Shown piece after piece: positions 6,384 through 17,584 of a stretch of 41,890 bases of DNA (position 1 is the stretch's first letter; every line of letters starts with the position of its first letter). A program made the position numbers and the translations under genes. The DNA is from Veillonellaceae bacterium. Lineage in GTDB: Bacteria > Bacillota > Negativicutes > Veillonellales > Negativicoccaceae. Where the stretch lies: contig JALELM010000001.1 of NCBI GenBank assembly GCA_022771805.1, positions 1 to 41,890 on the forward strand. Direction: 5' to 3'. A model generated the notes under the pieces. The model was not told where the DNA came from and searched no databases. It was given only the letters and a program-made list of their open reading frames with translations.

Positions 6384-9300
6384 TGTGCCTTCCTCGCTTT
6401 CCTGTCAAAAATAATATCCGCTACTGCCTCGTCCCACGTCGCATCAGATTCCGTACACGTCACGCGTAACAATGTCCAGAAACCGTCGGTCAACGTGTCG
6501 GAAAATCCGACAAGTCTGTTTCCGACGCGTGACGCCGACCGCCCCATGTCGACCCAGTCGCGCTTGTCCGACCCCACGGCATACGCCAAATCTTGCAATT
6601 CGTCCATCACGCGCAACGCGACCACTTGACTGCCGCGCCCTTGGTAGTATTCGCCGAGCATGGTGTTCATGGTAAGCGTCGCCGCAATATTCACGCCCGG
6701 AATACCGCCCGTTGCCGTGCCGACAAAGTTCTTTGCATACTCCTTACCGAAGTATTCCAGCCAGTCGTCGTCATCATCGGGACCGCGCCCCGTTAACGCA
6801 TCAATCCCTCCGCGCAATAGCGTTTCTCGCAAGACTTGCAAGAATAACCAATACAACACGGTAGACATAAGCGGCACCGGATTGCCGTTGTCTTTTAGCG
6901 CGTACCCCGCTTCAATATGCGCATTTAAGACGACGGAGAAAAACGTATAAAACGGAGTAAAGAATTTCATGATGCGGCCTTTTTGGACTTTTGATTGGTC
7001 CTGAATTTCGCCGCTACCCCAAATGCGCCGCACCGCTTCATCTGCTTTTGCGATTGCTTCCGCGTCAATCTGTTCCGCCGTCAATTCGCCGCGTTCCATT
7101 TCCGCGCGCACCGTATCTTCATACACGGCTTGCCACGTCGGCAAAGATAACATTAAGTCCGTTTTTGTAATTAGGTAATATCCAAAACGATTCACCGCCT
7201 CTTTTGCAGAATAAACGCCTTCCGCCGCTTTTGCAGCCACGCCTTGTGTTCCGGCATAGGATAATTCTTTGCCGGACACTTTCATGTCCCGCGCCAAATC
7301 ACGGTCAAGGTTTTCTTCGCGTTCCGCGATAAAACTTGATTTTTCTTTGACCTTTCGCGCAATTCGTTGCGGGTGTCGTATAAATTTAAGCAACGCCAGC
7401 CACGTGCGCCGATGACCCAAAGACTGATACACCATGTCAAGGTTGCAAATGTTCAGAAGTGCCGTCGTCGTCCGGTACGCCATGACGGAAAACGTCGCAT
7501 TACGACGCAACAAATTGGCAAACTGTTCGGCGCTTGATTCTCGCACCAATTCTTCCCGCCACGTGTCGCGTACCCATTCACGCAACATTCGATACTGCGA
7601 CTGTCCTATGACTTTCTGCAACGGTTCGGCCAACGCCGCATGGTCCAATAAGTGCGCTACATCAAGCACGGCTTCCCGCATAGAAATATGTAGAATAGCC
7701 TCATTTACCGCACGCGGCAATACGTCAAGCGACAACAGCAATTCCCGATTCACGACCGCCCGACGCTGTTTCGTTGCGCCCAAGCCTGCACCGAACACCG
7801 CATTGCTGGACATCTGTTTCGCCAATTCATTCGCTACGTCCATGTCCGACGCCTTTTGCGACAATTGCGGATCGTACACAATAGGATAATAACCGCCGTC
7901 AAACTTGCGGCCGTTAATGGTAAACGACACGGCCTCCACCTTGCCCAGCGGCACGCCCGTTTCCCGTTCCAAAATGCGGCTTCGCTCCTCATAATAGCCG
8001 TCAATAAATTGCCAAATCTTTTCGACGGTATCCCAGTCTTTTGCCGTCAGAATCCGGCCGAGCTCGCCTTCCATCGTTCGCTCGTCCACACCAAACGTAT
8101 GCAAGACGCGCTTGCGGTTCTCGATCGCACCCCAATTCAGCGCCGCCGTAAGGATTTCTTCCTTCGTGTACAGACGTCGGTTTCCGATCTGATACATGCG
8201 CTTCTGCCGCATCGTCCGGAGTTCGTTGCGGGAATAGCGCCGCTCGAAAATCCGGCTCAACGCACGCTTCGCCTCGGCCGTCATTTCCCGCCGGCGATTG
8301 GCCGCCCGGGCGATCGGATCGTAGATAAAGCGATGGAACGAATCGTCCTCTATCTTCACGCCGACCGCACGCCCGTCCAGACGATTCAGGATAACTTCCG
8401 GTTTAATCAGCTGTGCAACCAGCTCGCCGGCCAGCTCGCCCATACGATCCGCACGCGTCATATCATTTCGGATTTGCCGCAAATCCCGGCTATCCTCGCC
8501 GTACCGCGCCCGCAACTTAGCGGACAATTCCGTTGCCGCCGTTTCGATGGATACGCGATCGCCGCTCTTACGGACAATGGCAAGGCCGTCATGCATACGC
8601 CGCCCGGCCGTGTATACCGCCTGCAAAATGCGTGCCGTCTGTTCCCATTCTTCATACGGCATTTGCCGCCATGCTTTTTCATTGCGGGCATCTGTCGCAA
8701 ACATCCCCCGCAAGGCATCGGATATGACCGGCTCGCCGCCCATACCGAACGCCGCATCCGGATTCAGCAATGCCTCAATAGCCGACCAGGTGAACCCGTC
8801 CGTCGGCAACTGCGCATCCGTTCCGGTTAGCCCCAATTGGTACATCAGGTGATGGACAAAATACCGGGACTGCGTATCCAGTCGCACCGGCTGTTGCGAC
8901 CGCGTGATCCGCTTTAGATTCTCCCGCAAGCGGCGGATATCTTTATCCACCTGCCGTTCCTGCATGACGGCATGCTTGGCAAGGTATGCGTGGTACAGCT
9001 GCCGCTCTTTCATCTCGGCCGCTTTAGGATAATCTCCCCGTACCAGCGCTTTCGCCGACAACGTGCCGTAATATGCGATTTTCCGTTGGTACGTTTTCCA
9101 CGTCAACGATTCACCGATCGGCGCCTGCCGCAACGTTTGCGCCGCTCGCTCTTCAATCAGACGCAAGCGCCCCTGCGTGCTGTCGCGGACATCTCTTAAA
9201 CCTTGCAGACGCTTGTTGATTTCTTCCCGCGCCGTTTTCTTGATTGCTTGCACTTTTGCCGCGTTTTCCTTGCGCATATCGGTCAACTTCTGCCGCATTT

Positions 9301-12300
9301 CCGCAAGTTTTTGCGCGTGTTCTTCCGCATCTTCCGCGTGATTTTCTTTTAACTGTTTGACCAGCGTCTGTTCGCGTTCCAGTTCACGCTCCGCCGCGCG
9401 CTCGTTTTGGCGAATTTTGGAAAGTTGTTTTTGCGCGTCAATAACGGATTCGCGCGCGCCCTCATGTCCTTTTAATTCAGACCGCAAATAGGAAAGCACC
9501 TCGGCAAGCCGTTCCGCCTCCGTCAAATATCCGTCAGCCAAAGGTTGATCTTCGGACTTGACATGTTTCAGCATTTCTTCTACACTAATAGCAGAAGAAG
9601 CTACTATCGAGGTATCAGTGACGCTGGAGTTATACTCCCCGGCTGGTTTAAGCCCGATAGTAGCTTCTATTTTTGTTGTCTGCGCATCATAATAGAAGGC
9701 CCCGTCCGACCGCTTTTTCAAGACACTTCTCACTACCAACGTTTGCCCTTGATAGTACACTGGGGTATGCATAATCCACACACCATGCACGCGTCCGTCA
9801 CCGTGTCTATCAGTTTGGTATTGCGTTAGTACACCATTCGCCAGTATTTGTTCCAAGTTCCCCAATACGGCTAACGCCTCCGCGCTTCTCGCGGAGGCCG
9901 TCGCATGATCAATTCCTTTTCGCGGAATTTGAATCAGGCCCAACTCCGGGTGAGCGACCTGCTCCGGCACATGCTCTTTCAGCCACGATTTTATCCGCGC
10001 CCGATACTCTTTCCAGTATGGATTGTCCGGCAAATCTTTGCCGCGCTTGCCGGCCGCATAGGCTTCATCTCTCGCCTGTTGCGCCGCCAGCAATTCCGCG
10101 CTCGGCACTAACGGAGAATTTTCAGGCAACGCGGCATCTACCACTTGCACATCAGGCTTTGCCAACAATTCCTCTCGTGTTGGCGATTCCGGCAATTCGC
10201 CGGGGTGCAGTCTTCGTTTTGGATTTCCCCGTTGCGGATTGTCGTTCAACTTGCGCAATTGTTTCATGTATTCGCCCGCAAGTTTATTACGTTCACGGGC
10301 GATGTACCGTGTTTCCGCTTCCAGCAAGTCTGCTTGCCCCGCTTCGCCCGTCATGTACGATTCCACTTGCGCGCGAATAACATCCGGGCTCATCAGCTCG
10401 TTCGTAAACACCTGCCGCTGTTCCTGCTCTTCCCGTTGCAGCCGTTCTTCCAACGAACCGCCGGCTTCTGCCAACGCCCGCTCAAATGCGGCGGTATCCG
10501 GGTAATACTTATCCAGGATCCCCTCGCCGAATTGTTTTGCCAATGCTTCGTGCTTGTACACATCTTCTTTGCGCAACTCGTCCGTGCGGGCGGTCCGCCA
10601 CAAGCGGATGGTTTCTTCCAACAACTCCTCCGCACCTTTTCGTACCGTCGCTTCGACTTTCTTTTCTACGGCTTCCGCGGCTCTTGCTTTCAGTTTCGTT
10701 AAGCGTTCCGCCAGCTTGGCGTCGACTTCCTGCATACTGTCCAGTGCCTGTTCCGCCGTATACGCATCGATTTCTTCCTGTGTCGCCAGCATCCGATCCA
10801 TTACATTGCGAATGGATTCCGGCGGTACTTCGCCCAAGTCCAGCAAGTTTTGGTAGATACCGACCAGCCAACGACGGAACCGGCGGAATACCGCCTTTAA
10901 GTCACGGGACGGTGCTTTGCCTTCCCGCACGTACGCTTCAAATCCTCGCGCCCACTTTTCATGCGCCGCCCGATTATCCGCGCCGTCCGCATCATTCCAG
11001 CCTGCCCATTCCTTTACCGTCTCCCAGTCCGTTTTCAGCCATGCCGGTGCTTGTTCCTGCTCCGCCATCAGGCGCAAATCTTCCAAGAACACATGCCCGG
11101 ACTCATGCACGAACGTAGAGAAATTGGCGTCGTTACGGAACAGAAACAACATCTGCCGCCCGTCCCGCAATGCCGTCATCCCGCGCACGCGTCGCTTTTG
11201 ATTTTGTCTCCGTTGGAAAAGGATATTGCCGTATTTACCTTGGAGTTCTTGCGCTACATTCCATAAAACTTGACTGCGCTCTCCTTCTGCATAATCCACA
11301 ACCTTCAAGCCGGCATCCGCAAGAATTTCTCGCACGTCGGCGGGCGTATCTTTAGGAACTACGGCCGCCCGGAATTCATTCAGCCCTACCGCCCGTTGCT
11401 TTTTAACTTCAAAGTATTCCGTCGGAGCCTGAACGACATCCGTTACAAATCGGCGCAAATCTTCTGCCGTTATATCTGTAATCTGTGCCTCGTCCAGCGC
11501 GCTCTGCCAGTTTTTAGGTGAAACATTCAACAGAATATTTTCAATTGCAGATCCGTACTTGCTCGTCAATGCAAAATACCGTTCTGTAAGTTCTGCTTTT
11601 GCCTCCTTCGCTTCCTTCGGCGAAACAATCCGTTCCCGGTCAGCTTGTATGGCCGCCAACTTCTTATATTGTTTTGCGTGTTTTGCTCGGACATTGCCGA
11701 CCCCGTACACCATTCCTTCCGTATTTTTCGCCTTGCCCTTTAGCTTTTTGACGATATTTTCCAGCGTGTATTCTTTTAGCCGGCGACGCCCCGAAGGCGT
11801 ATATCCATCAAAAAACAACGGCGTTTTTTCAACTGCATCAAATCGCTCCTCGACCCAAGCAAGCAAATCTTGTCGATGATCCCGTACATAATAGTAAGCG
11901 GCACTGTCATCAGCAAAATCCGATTTTCGCTTGCCGATATCCGCCAGCCACGCATGTTGAACGCCTTCAACGCCAAGCAAGCCGTTTCCTGTAGGAGAAT
12001 TTTCCGTGCCGACTTTTACTGCACCTTCTATTTCATGCGCCGAATACCGCCTCTTCTCATCAAACCGCTTAGCCAAAGAAACCATATCCGCCGCAAACTT
12101 TGCGGCTTCCTTCTTGGCCACTCGATACCCATAAATGCTCGGATATCTCGGTGAATACGCATCGGCATCATATGTCGGATTTTCTTTATCAGCCGGATCG
12201 ATCAGCTGCGTATCCCCGATCAAACTAATGTCACCAAACGATTCATAAGGAATATCGGCTCGAGCAATCCCGATGGACGGCACGGCAATTCCTTGCATCT

Positions 12301-15300
12301 TTGCGATATGGCGAATTTTTCTTGCATCGGTATTATGCAAGGCGACCAAAGGTTGCTTTTCAGCCTGGAAATAAGCGGTCCCGTCGTCGCCCTTGACTTT
12401 CATCAACAAATCATGTATTTTTGAGATAAGAAAAGAGTGACTCACACTCCCCGGGCTAGATCCCGCAAGGACGTGAGCACTCTTTTCTTTTATCCATGCA
12501 TCTATCCCATGCTCCGTATTAATAAATGCAGTATCCAAAAAAGCTCGACCGTTTAACGTGAACTTCAAAACTACACCGAATGCGTACTGCGGAGTAACGA
12601 CTTTAGCCAATACCCCTTTCGTATGCGCAGATATTGGACGCTTACTCACCCCTGCCAGTTGTACATGTAAAATGTGCTTTTCTAACATTTGCCACTCTTC
12701 CGGCGATAACGGATGCTTGCCGTTTTGAATATGTTTTACTGTCGAATGCGGTATATCTACTGCATTAGCACCTTCACCAACTCGATAATATGCCTTACTA
12801 GTCGAACCGTCCATCACCAGCTGTACAAATTCAGATAAATTCTTTGCCGAACTAGAATACATTGCCTGCATTAATTGCGCCGCCATCTGATCCGCCGCAT
12901 CGGGTGTATATTCGTCCATCGCAAATAACGGGTGCATATCAAGATAATCCGTTGCCACAAAATCCGCATGCCCCATATCCCGCATCATCTGCGCGAACAC
13001 CTTCGCCCGTTTCGCCCAAAGATATGCTGCTTGCTGCGCACTGTCCGCCGCATCACCGCCGACACTTTCCATGTACGCCTTGACTGCGTCATAGACTTTC
13101 ATTTCATCGGCAGACAAATGCATCCGCAACGATATGGCATTTTCTTTCTGCAACTCGTCGAACGTATCACTGAACGCCTCTATCGTATACAAAGAATCCA
13201 ACGCCTGCCGCCCCGTATTGACCCATGCCTGTATTTCACTCCGCTCTTCTTCGCTCTTCGCGACTCCTGTTGCGCTATCCTCCTCCCAGTCAAGCATAAT
13301 TTCGTAGAACTCATTGACGCGCGGCGGCCGCTTATGTTCTTTATAGAAATCTCTGTACCATCCGGGATTGGTGGATATGCGTCTGGTGCTATAAGGACCG
13401 CGCGCCCCGGATTCTTGAATTGTCGCTATGAAAACGGTACCGTCTTTCTTGTCTTCCCGCATTTCGCGCAGCGTGCCGCTAAATTCCGTTTCGATATAGT
13501 CGATCAATTCTTTGCGTACGGCCTTGCGGGCGGCCGTCAAGTCCAACGGATTGGCCATGAGTACCCGGCGTATTGTCTCTTTATCCGCCTCATTGCTTGT
13601 CGGGAAATACTCTTCCAAGACACGCTCGGCCGCCTGCACCATACGGTCGATATCGTCCTGCAACTCCTGTGCATACTTGCTCGCCGCCATGTTTTCCCAG
13701 TGCGCGGTCATCTCAGCAGGCGTTGCGCCGTCTTTCGTCCACGCGCTGGCCTGATCCACCGCCCCGCGTTCCTGCTCGGTAAAATCTTCCTGCAAATACA
13801 CACCGACCGGGACTTCCAGCCGGCCTTCCGTTTCAATCGCCGTTTGCAGTGCTTCCTCGGATACTACCTTGCCGCTTACCATGCGGTTTAAAATATTGCG
13901 TCCCTGCTCCGTTTCCATCAGTGCATGGGCATCAACAAAAAAGGCGCCCAGACCTTGTTTGTCTGCCGCCTCTTGTACGGATCGGGTATATAATGCCGGA
14001 TCCTTTTGAAACAACTTACTCGCTTGTTTATCCGCTTCCAAATCACGCAACATCTGCGTACCGATGGAATGTACCGCCAACTCTTTTTGAATTTCATAAT
14101 CCGGTCGCAGCATACGCGCCGCCTTGGCTACAAAGCGCACGTTGGCGCCCGCACCCAATACCGCCGACATACCCAAAATCGCGGGTACGGCGGCAATCCC
14201 TGCATCCACCGCATTCCCGATTATTTCCGTTACGGGCTTTGGTCGGGATCCGGTACTCGGATCGGCCGCCACGTTCCAGACGATATCCGACACCGCCTGC
14301 TGCGCTACTTCTTCCGCTGTTTCCGATACCACACCGATACCTGCCGCTTTGCCGAACAACTTCGCCGCACCGCCGACACTCTGCGCCGATGCGACCGCCC
14401 GTGCAGCGTTACGGATAATCGATTGCGCACCGGTTGCCGCCGCTTTCCCGGTAATCGCCCGCGCGCCCAAACTCAGCGCACGCATACCCATACCGAACGA
14501 TGCAAACTCAATCACCGCATTGAGCGCTCCGGTCACCGGTGCCGCCACTGCCGCCTGTTCCGCCGTCAGTTTTCCGTACTGACTACCGGTACGATAATCC
14601 AAATAGGAAAGCCCCCGCTCCATCTCATTAGCGCGGTTAAACATCCCCATCCGGTATCCGTAGTATGCGCCAGTCTTAAACCCCGCCTCGGCTCCGGGAA
14701 GAGCACCTATCCCGCCGAATACAGAACCGCCCGCAGCCCCAGCCATCGCTCCCGTAAAGGCACCTATCATAGTTTCCTTGCCGCTGTGGACGGACTGATG
14801 CCCCATCATATACAACTGGCTTGCGGTTTCGTGGATAATGCCGCCGTTGCCCGCTTGCGACACAATATACTGCTGCAAGTTCTGAATTTTAGCGTCCAGT
14901 TCTTCCGTATCGGCGCCTTTGGCTTCCAGTTCCATCCGCTCATTGCCCAAAGCGGACATCTGAATCAGCGCGTCCATTTGCCGCACACCGGAAGTAATGT
15001 TATCCACAACCCCCATCGTCTGCTTAATATCCGCATAATTATGCACGCGAATTGCCCGCTCGGTTTGCGAAATATCGTTCCAGTCGCTCCACGTATTGGC
15101 AAACTCGCTGTCACGCTCGCCCATATCCAGCACCCGGAACGTTTCTTCCCACCGCTTGAGACTTTCCTCGCCGGCGACCGAAACCATATCCGGCGATATC
15201 TGCAAGCGCTCGGCAATCTCCCGGGATCTGCGGGAATAATCCTCTTTACCCCAGAAATACGAACGGCCGATCGCACTGTCCCGCACCTGCTCCCACATGG

Positions 15301-15451
15301 ACGGCGCGGGCGCTGCCGGTTTCACATTGACCAGACTTGCCGCCGCGTCCGCCTCTTGCTGTAACGGAGACGGCGCCACATACGGCATACCGAACCCGGA
15401 CGAATGAAACGCTTCGTCCACTCGCTTTTGGCGCTCTTCTCGACTATCCAT
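6380..15451 (-). CDS. 3023-aa polyvalent internal virion/ejection protein with metallopeptidase motif
   Basis: One uninterrupted frame takes over a fifth of the genome. In order: a Pro/Ala-rich start; a Gly/Ala-zipper membrane segment (residues about 227-270); a segment near 895-1010 that may be a nuclease-like polyvalent domain; a VALHNT...IAVPSIGIA domain near 1030-1090 seen in MuF/polyvalent proteins; AVVPKDTP near 1370; a HESGH metallopeptidase motif (His1449, Glu1450, His1453); another LPD-like domain near 1847-1930; long coiled coils (about 1950-2150); and a C-terminal region (about 2700-3000) resembling LPD38, with hydrophobic helices and an acidic DDDDDW patch. By position it replaces the T7 gp15/gp16 inner-core proteins and should be ejected with the DNA. 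Domain names are from memory; the HExxH is seen directly. Confidence 0.85.
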   Translation of the reverse strand: MDSREERQKRVDEAFHSSGFGMPYVAPSPLQQEADAAASLVNVKPAAPAPSMWEQVRDSAIGRSYFWGKEDYSRRSREIAERLQISPDMVSVAGEESLKRWEETFRVLDMGERDSEFANTWSDWNDISQTERAIRVHNYADIKQTMGVVDNITSGVRQMDALIQMSALGNERMELEAKGADTEELDAKIQNLQQYIVSQAGNGGIIHETASQLYMMGHQSVHSGKETMIGAFTGAMAGAAGGSVFGGIGALPGAEAGFKTGAYYGYRMGMFNRANEMERGLSYLDYRTGSQYGKLTAEQAAVAAPVTGALNAVIEFASFGMGMRALSLGARAITGKAAATGAQSIIRNAARAVASAQSVGGAAKLFGKAAGIGVVSETAEEVAQQAVSDIVWNVAADPSTGSRPKPVTEIIGNAVDAGIAAVPAILGMSAVLGAGANVRFVAKAARMLRPDYEIQKELAVHSIGTQMLRDLEADKQASKLFQKDPALYTRSVQEAADKQGLGAFFVDAHALMETEQGRNILNRMVSGKVVSEEALQTAIETEGRLEVPVGVYLQEDFTEQERGAVDQASAWTKDGATPAEMTAHWENMAASKYAQELQDDIDRMVQAAERVLEEYFPTSNEADKETIRRVLMANPLDLTAARKAVRKELIDYIETEFSGTLREMREDKKDGTVFIATIQESGARGPYSTRRISTNPGWYRDFYKEHKRPPRVNEFYEIMLDWEEDSATGVAKSEEERSEIQAWVNTGRQALDSLYTIEAFSDTFDELQKENAISLRMHLSADEMKVYDAVKAYMESVGGDAADSAQQAAYLWAKRAKVFAQMMRDMGHADFVATDYLDMHPLFAMDEYTPDAADQMAAQLMQAMYSSSAKNLSEFVQLVMDGSTSKAYYRVGEGANAVDIPHSTVKHIQNGKHPLSPEEWQMLEKHILHVQLAGVSKRPISAHTKGVLAKVVTPQYAFGVVLKFTLNGRAFLDTAFINTEHGIDAWIKEKSAHVLAGSSPGSVSHSFLISKIHDLLMKVKGDDGTAYFQAEKQPLVALHNTDARKIRHIAKMQGIAVPSIGIARADIPYESFGDISLIGDTQLIDPADKENPTYDADAYSPRYPSIYGYRVAKKEAAKFAADMVSLAKRFDEKRRYSAHEIEGAVKVGTENSPTGNGLLGVEGVQHAWLADIGKRKSDFADDSAAYYYVRDHRQDLLAWVEERFDAVEKTPLFFDGYTPSGRRRLKEYTLENIVKKLKGKAKNTEGMVYGVGNVRAKHAKQYKKLAAIQADRERIVSPKEAKEAKAELTERYFALTSKYGSAIENILLNVSPKNWQSALDEAQITDITAEDLRRFVTDVVQAPTEYFEVKKQRAVGLNEFRAAVVPKDTPADVREILADAGLKVVDYAEGERSQVLWNVAQELQGKYGNILFQRRQNQKRRVRGMTALRDGRQMLFLFRNDANFSTFVHESGHVFLEDLRLMAEQEQAPAWLKTDWETVKEWAGWNDADGADNRAAHEKWARGFEAYVREGKAPSRDLKAVFRRFRRWLVGIYQNLLDLGEVPPESIRNVMDRMLATQEEIDAYTAEQALDSMQEVDAKLAERLTKLKARAAEAVEKKVEATVRKGAEELLEETIRLWRTARTDELRKEDVYKHEALAKQFGEGILDKYYPDTAAFERALAEAGGSLEERLQREEQEQRQVFTNELMSPDVIRAQVESYMTGEAGQADLLEAETRYIARERNKLAGEYMKQLRKLNDNPQRGNPKRRLHPGELPESPTREELLAKPDVQVVDAALPENSPLVPSAELLAAQQARDEAYAAGKRGKDLPDNPYWKEYRARIKSWLKEHVPEQVAHPELGLIQIPRKGIDHATASARSAEALAVLGNLEQILANGVLTQYQTDRHGDGRVHGVWIMHTPVYYQGQTLVVRSVLKKRSDGAFYYDAQTTKIEATIGLKPAGEYNSSVTDTSIVASSAISVEEMLKHVKSEDQPLADGYLTEAERLAEVLSYLRSELKGHEGARESVIDAQKQLSKIRQNERAAERELEREQTLVKQLKENHAEDAEEHAQKLAEMRQKLTDMRKENAAKVQAIKKTAREEINKRLQGLRDVRDSTQGRLRLIEERAAQTLRQAPIGESLTWKTYQRKIAYYGTLSAKALVRGDYPKAAEMKERQLYHAYLAKHAVMQERQVDKDIRRLRENLKRITRSQQPVRLDTQSRYFVHHLMYQLGLTGTDAQLPTDGFTWSAIEALLNPDAAFGMGGEPVISDALRGMFATDARNEKAWRQMPYEEWEQTARILQAVYTAGRRMHDGLAIVRKSGDRVSIETAATELSAKLRARYGEDSRDLRQIRNDMTRADRMGELAGELVAQLIKPEVILNRLDGRAVGVKIEDDSFHRFIYDPIARAANRRREMTAEAKRALSRIFERRYSRNELRTMRQKRMYQIGNRRLYTKEEILTAALNWGAIENRKRVLHTFGVDERTMEGELGRILTAKDWDTVEKIWQFIDGYYEERSRILERETGVPLGKVEAVSFTINGRKFDGGYYPIVYDPQLSQKASDMDVANELAKQMSSNAVFGAGLGATKQRRAVVNRELLLSLDVLPRAVNEAILHISMREAVLDVAHLLDHAALAEPLQKVIGQSQYRMLREWVRDTWREELVRESSAEQFANLLRRNATFSVMAYRTTTALLNICNLDMVYQSLGHRRTWLALLKFIRHPQRIARKVKEKSSFIAEREENLDRDLARDMKVSGKELSYAGTQGVAAKAAEGVYSAKEAVNRFGYYLITKTDLMLSLPTWQAVYEDTVRAEMERGELTAEQIDAEAIAKADEAVRRIWGSGEIQDQSKVQKGRIMKFFTPFYTFFSVVLNAHIEAGYALKDNGNPVPLMSTVLYWLFLQVLRETLLRGGIDALTGRGPDDDDDWLEYFGKEYAKNFVGTATGGIPGVNIAATLTMNTMLGEYYQGRGSQVVALRVMDELQDLAYAVGSDKRDWVDMGRSASRVGNRLVGFSDTLTDGFWTLLRVTCTESDATWDEAVADIIFDRKARKAQ

Positions 15452-15460
15452 ACAAACCTC

Positions 15461-17581
15461 CTAACCCAACGGACCGTACGCTCCGGAACGAACCCCGTCC
15501 AGCCACTCCGGCAACTGATCCGCCCCGACATCACGATACCTTCCGTCCGGTGTAAACAACCGAATAAAAATCTCGCCCCGCTCATTGCTGACTTCGCTGG
15601 CGGCAGCATATCCATATTTCCCCAACTCCGCCCGCGTCATTTGCGTTGCGGGATGATGGGCAAAGGAAACGTTATCCACAAACAACCGCACCGCCGTTTG
15701 TTCCAGCCACGCCTGCGGCGGCATTTGCCCCTGATGCTCCTGCTGGTACTTCACCACTTCATTGGTAAGCGCCGGCGAAAGTCCTGCCCAATTGGCCTCA
15801 ATTTCTTTGGCATACTTACTCCCCGCCAATTTCAGCACGCCCGCCTTCGTCACCATATCTTTAGCATATTGATACTTGCCCGTGCCCTCATTGGCCGCCG
15901 TCAGCTCCGCGCTTAACGTTTTCCACTGTGCAAAGGTAGGCTTCAAGCCGTTGCGCTCAAAGAACCCGGTGAGATCCTCCTGATCCACAATTTCCCGCCG
16001 GGCAATCGCCTGCTTTATCCCGTCAATCTGCCAGTCCTGTATCTTCTCCCCCGCAACGGCCAACGCGCGCATATCCTGCCGATACGCCCGCTGCAAATCC
16101 GCATTGCCGGCCGTCTGCTCCTTGAGAAACTGCAATTGCTCCGCCGGCGACATACCGTCCAGCGCTTCGTCGATTTGGTCTTTCTGCGCCTGCAACTCCC
16201 GCCGGTATACCCGCTCCTCTTCCGCCGCCTGCGCTCGAAATGCATTCCACGCCTGCTCCTGCATTTCATACCGCTGTCCTTCGGACATACCCACATCACC
16301 TACTTGGGCGACGATACTGTCCATATACTGCCGGATCGACGGATGCGGCGTGCCGTCATCGGATATCTGCTGACGATTCAACGCCTCTTCCGACCAGTCC
16401 GTAACCGGCGACCCGCAATACCAGCACGCCGCCATTTGCCCGATATCTCCGCCCGTCAAGTCATAGTAATACTCCGCCATCGCCAGGGCGACCTTCTCCT
16501 GATTCTCCGGCGTTTGCGGCGCATCGGCGGACAACCCCGCCTGCGGCGCAAATTGTTGCCACGTGCTGTCAATAATCTGATACTTGCCGCGCGCAATCAT
16601 CCCGGACGCGGCGTTCGTCGCATTGAGTGCCTCGTAATTGCCGCCGCTCTCCTGCCCGCCGATCGCTACCAAAAACCGGCGGAGAATATCATCGCGACTG
16701 CCCATACCGGCGTTATGCCGATCGAATACGTTATTAAATTCCTCGCGTGTAATTTCCCACGTCTTTTTCCCTTGCCCGCGGAAAATCGCCGCAAAATCCG
16801 TCGCCTGTTCCTTTGCCTGCAGTACGCTTTTCTTTTCCTTGGCCGCACTCTCCAGCTTTTCCAGTACATCCCCCGCGACCATTTCCGTTTTGCGTGCACG
16901 CTCCAATGCCGCCAACGCCTGCGTATAATTGCCCGATTCGATCAGCGCACCGACCATTCGCGTCGTTACATCCGTATACCCTTTGCGCCGCGCCGCTTCA
17001 TATCCCGCATCATCGAAATACCGCGACTGCAACGCCAAACCCTGCTCCACGCCCGTATATGCCGCCTGAATATCCCCGGTATGAATGGCCGTCTGCAATG
17101 TCGCTTCCACCGTGTTTCCGGCCGTATCCGCAATCCATTGCTGCCGCCCCTTTTCTTCCCACCCGAGGATCTGCGCCTCGTCCGATATCAGAGATTTCTG
17201 CGCCTGCTGGCTGAACATTTCATACCCGCGCTGCGTTTGGATCCCCGAACTTTGCAAGACCTGTTCCCGGATATTCTTTTCTGCCGTCCGATAATCATCA
17301 CGGGTATGCGTTGCCAGTTCGCCCGTCCGATACGCCATACCGCCTTCACCGTATAGCACCTCGTTAACCCGGCGCATGTACTCGCTTTGCGCATTGACCA
17401 CCCGCAAGGCATCGTCATCTTCTTGTTGTTTCAGCTGCGCTTCCAGGGCAACTCCCGCGACACGCCCCAACTGTCCCCAGCTTGCGTCATTACCGCCACG
17501 GGTACCCAAATCCCCCGGCGCACGCGTACTCGCCTGCTGTACATTTCCTCGCACGGAAGGTGTATACGATTCCAGTTTCAT
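15461..17581 (-). CDS. Internal virion protein with lytic transglycosylase domain
   Basis: A 706-aa protein. The N-terminal 250 residues are coiled-coil like (QLGRVAGVALEAQLKQQEDD; many Gln/Glu/Ala). A soluble lytic transglycosylase-like domain spans about 285-420, with AIGGQESGGNYEALN holding the catalytic-type Glu, then ASGMIARGKYQIIDSTW and MAEYYYDLTGGD. The remainder is helical. In T7-like phages a transglycosylase carried by a core protein opens the peptidoglycan during DNA ejection. Here it is separated from the giant protein, unlike T7 gp16, where the enzyme is fused. The stop lies 9 bases before the giant gene's start. Confidence 0.88.
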   Translation of the reverse strand: MKLESYTPSVRGNVQQASTRAPGDLGTRGGNDASWGQLGRVAGVALEAQLKQQEDDDALRVVNAQSEYMRRVNEVLYGEGGMAYRTGELATHTRDDYRTAEKNIREQVLQSSGIQTQRGYEMFSQQAQKSLISDEAQILGWEEKGRQQWIADTAGNTVEATLQTAIHTGDIQAAYTGVEQGLALQSRYFDDAGYEAARRKGYTDVTTRMVGALIESGNYTQALAALERARKTEMVAGDVLEKLESAAKEKKSVLQAKEQATDFAAIFRGQGKKTWEITREEFNNVFDRHNAGMGSRDDILRRFLVAIGGQESGGNYEALNATNAASGMIARGKYQIIDSTWQQFAPQAGLSADAPQTPENQEKVALAMAEYYYDLTGGDIGQMAACWYCGSPVTDWSEEALNRQQISDDGTPHPSIRQYMDSIVAQVGDVGMSEGQRYEMQEQAWNAFRAQAAEEERVYRRELQAQKDQIDEALDGMSPAEQLQFLKEQTAGNADLQRAYRQDMRALAVAGEKIQDWQIDGIKQAIARREIVDQEDLTGFFERNGLKPTFAQWKTLSAELTAANEGTGKYQYAKDMVTKAGVLKLAGSKYAKEIEANWAGLSPALTNEVVKYQQEHQGQMPPQAWLEQTAVRLFVDNVSFAHHPATQMTRAELGKYGYAAASEVSNERGEIFIRLFTPDGRYRDVGADQLPEWLDGVRSGAYGPLG

Positions 17582-17584
17582 GAC

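Noticed and set aside
14006-15364. Long plus-strand frame (over 450 codons) opposite the giant protein
   Set aside because: His/Arg/Pro-rich composition typical of a shadow frame; no start signals; the minus gene is continuous through it.
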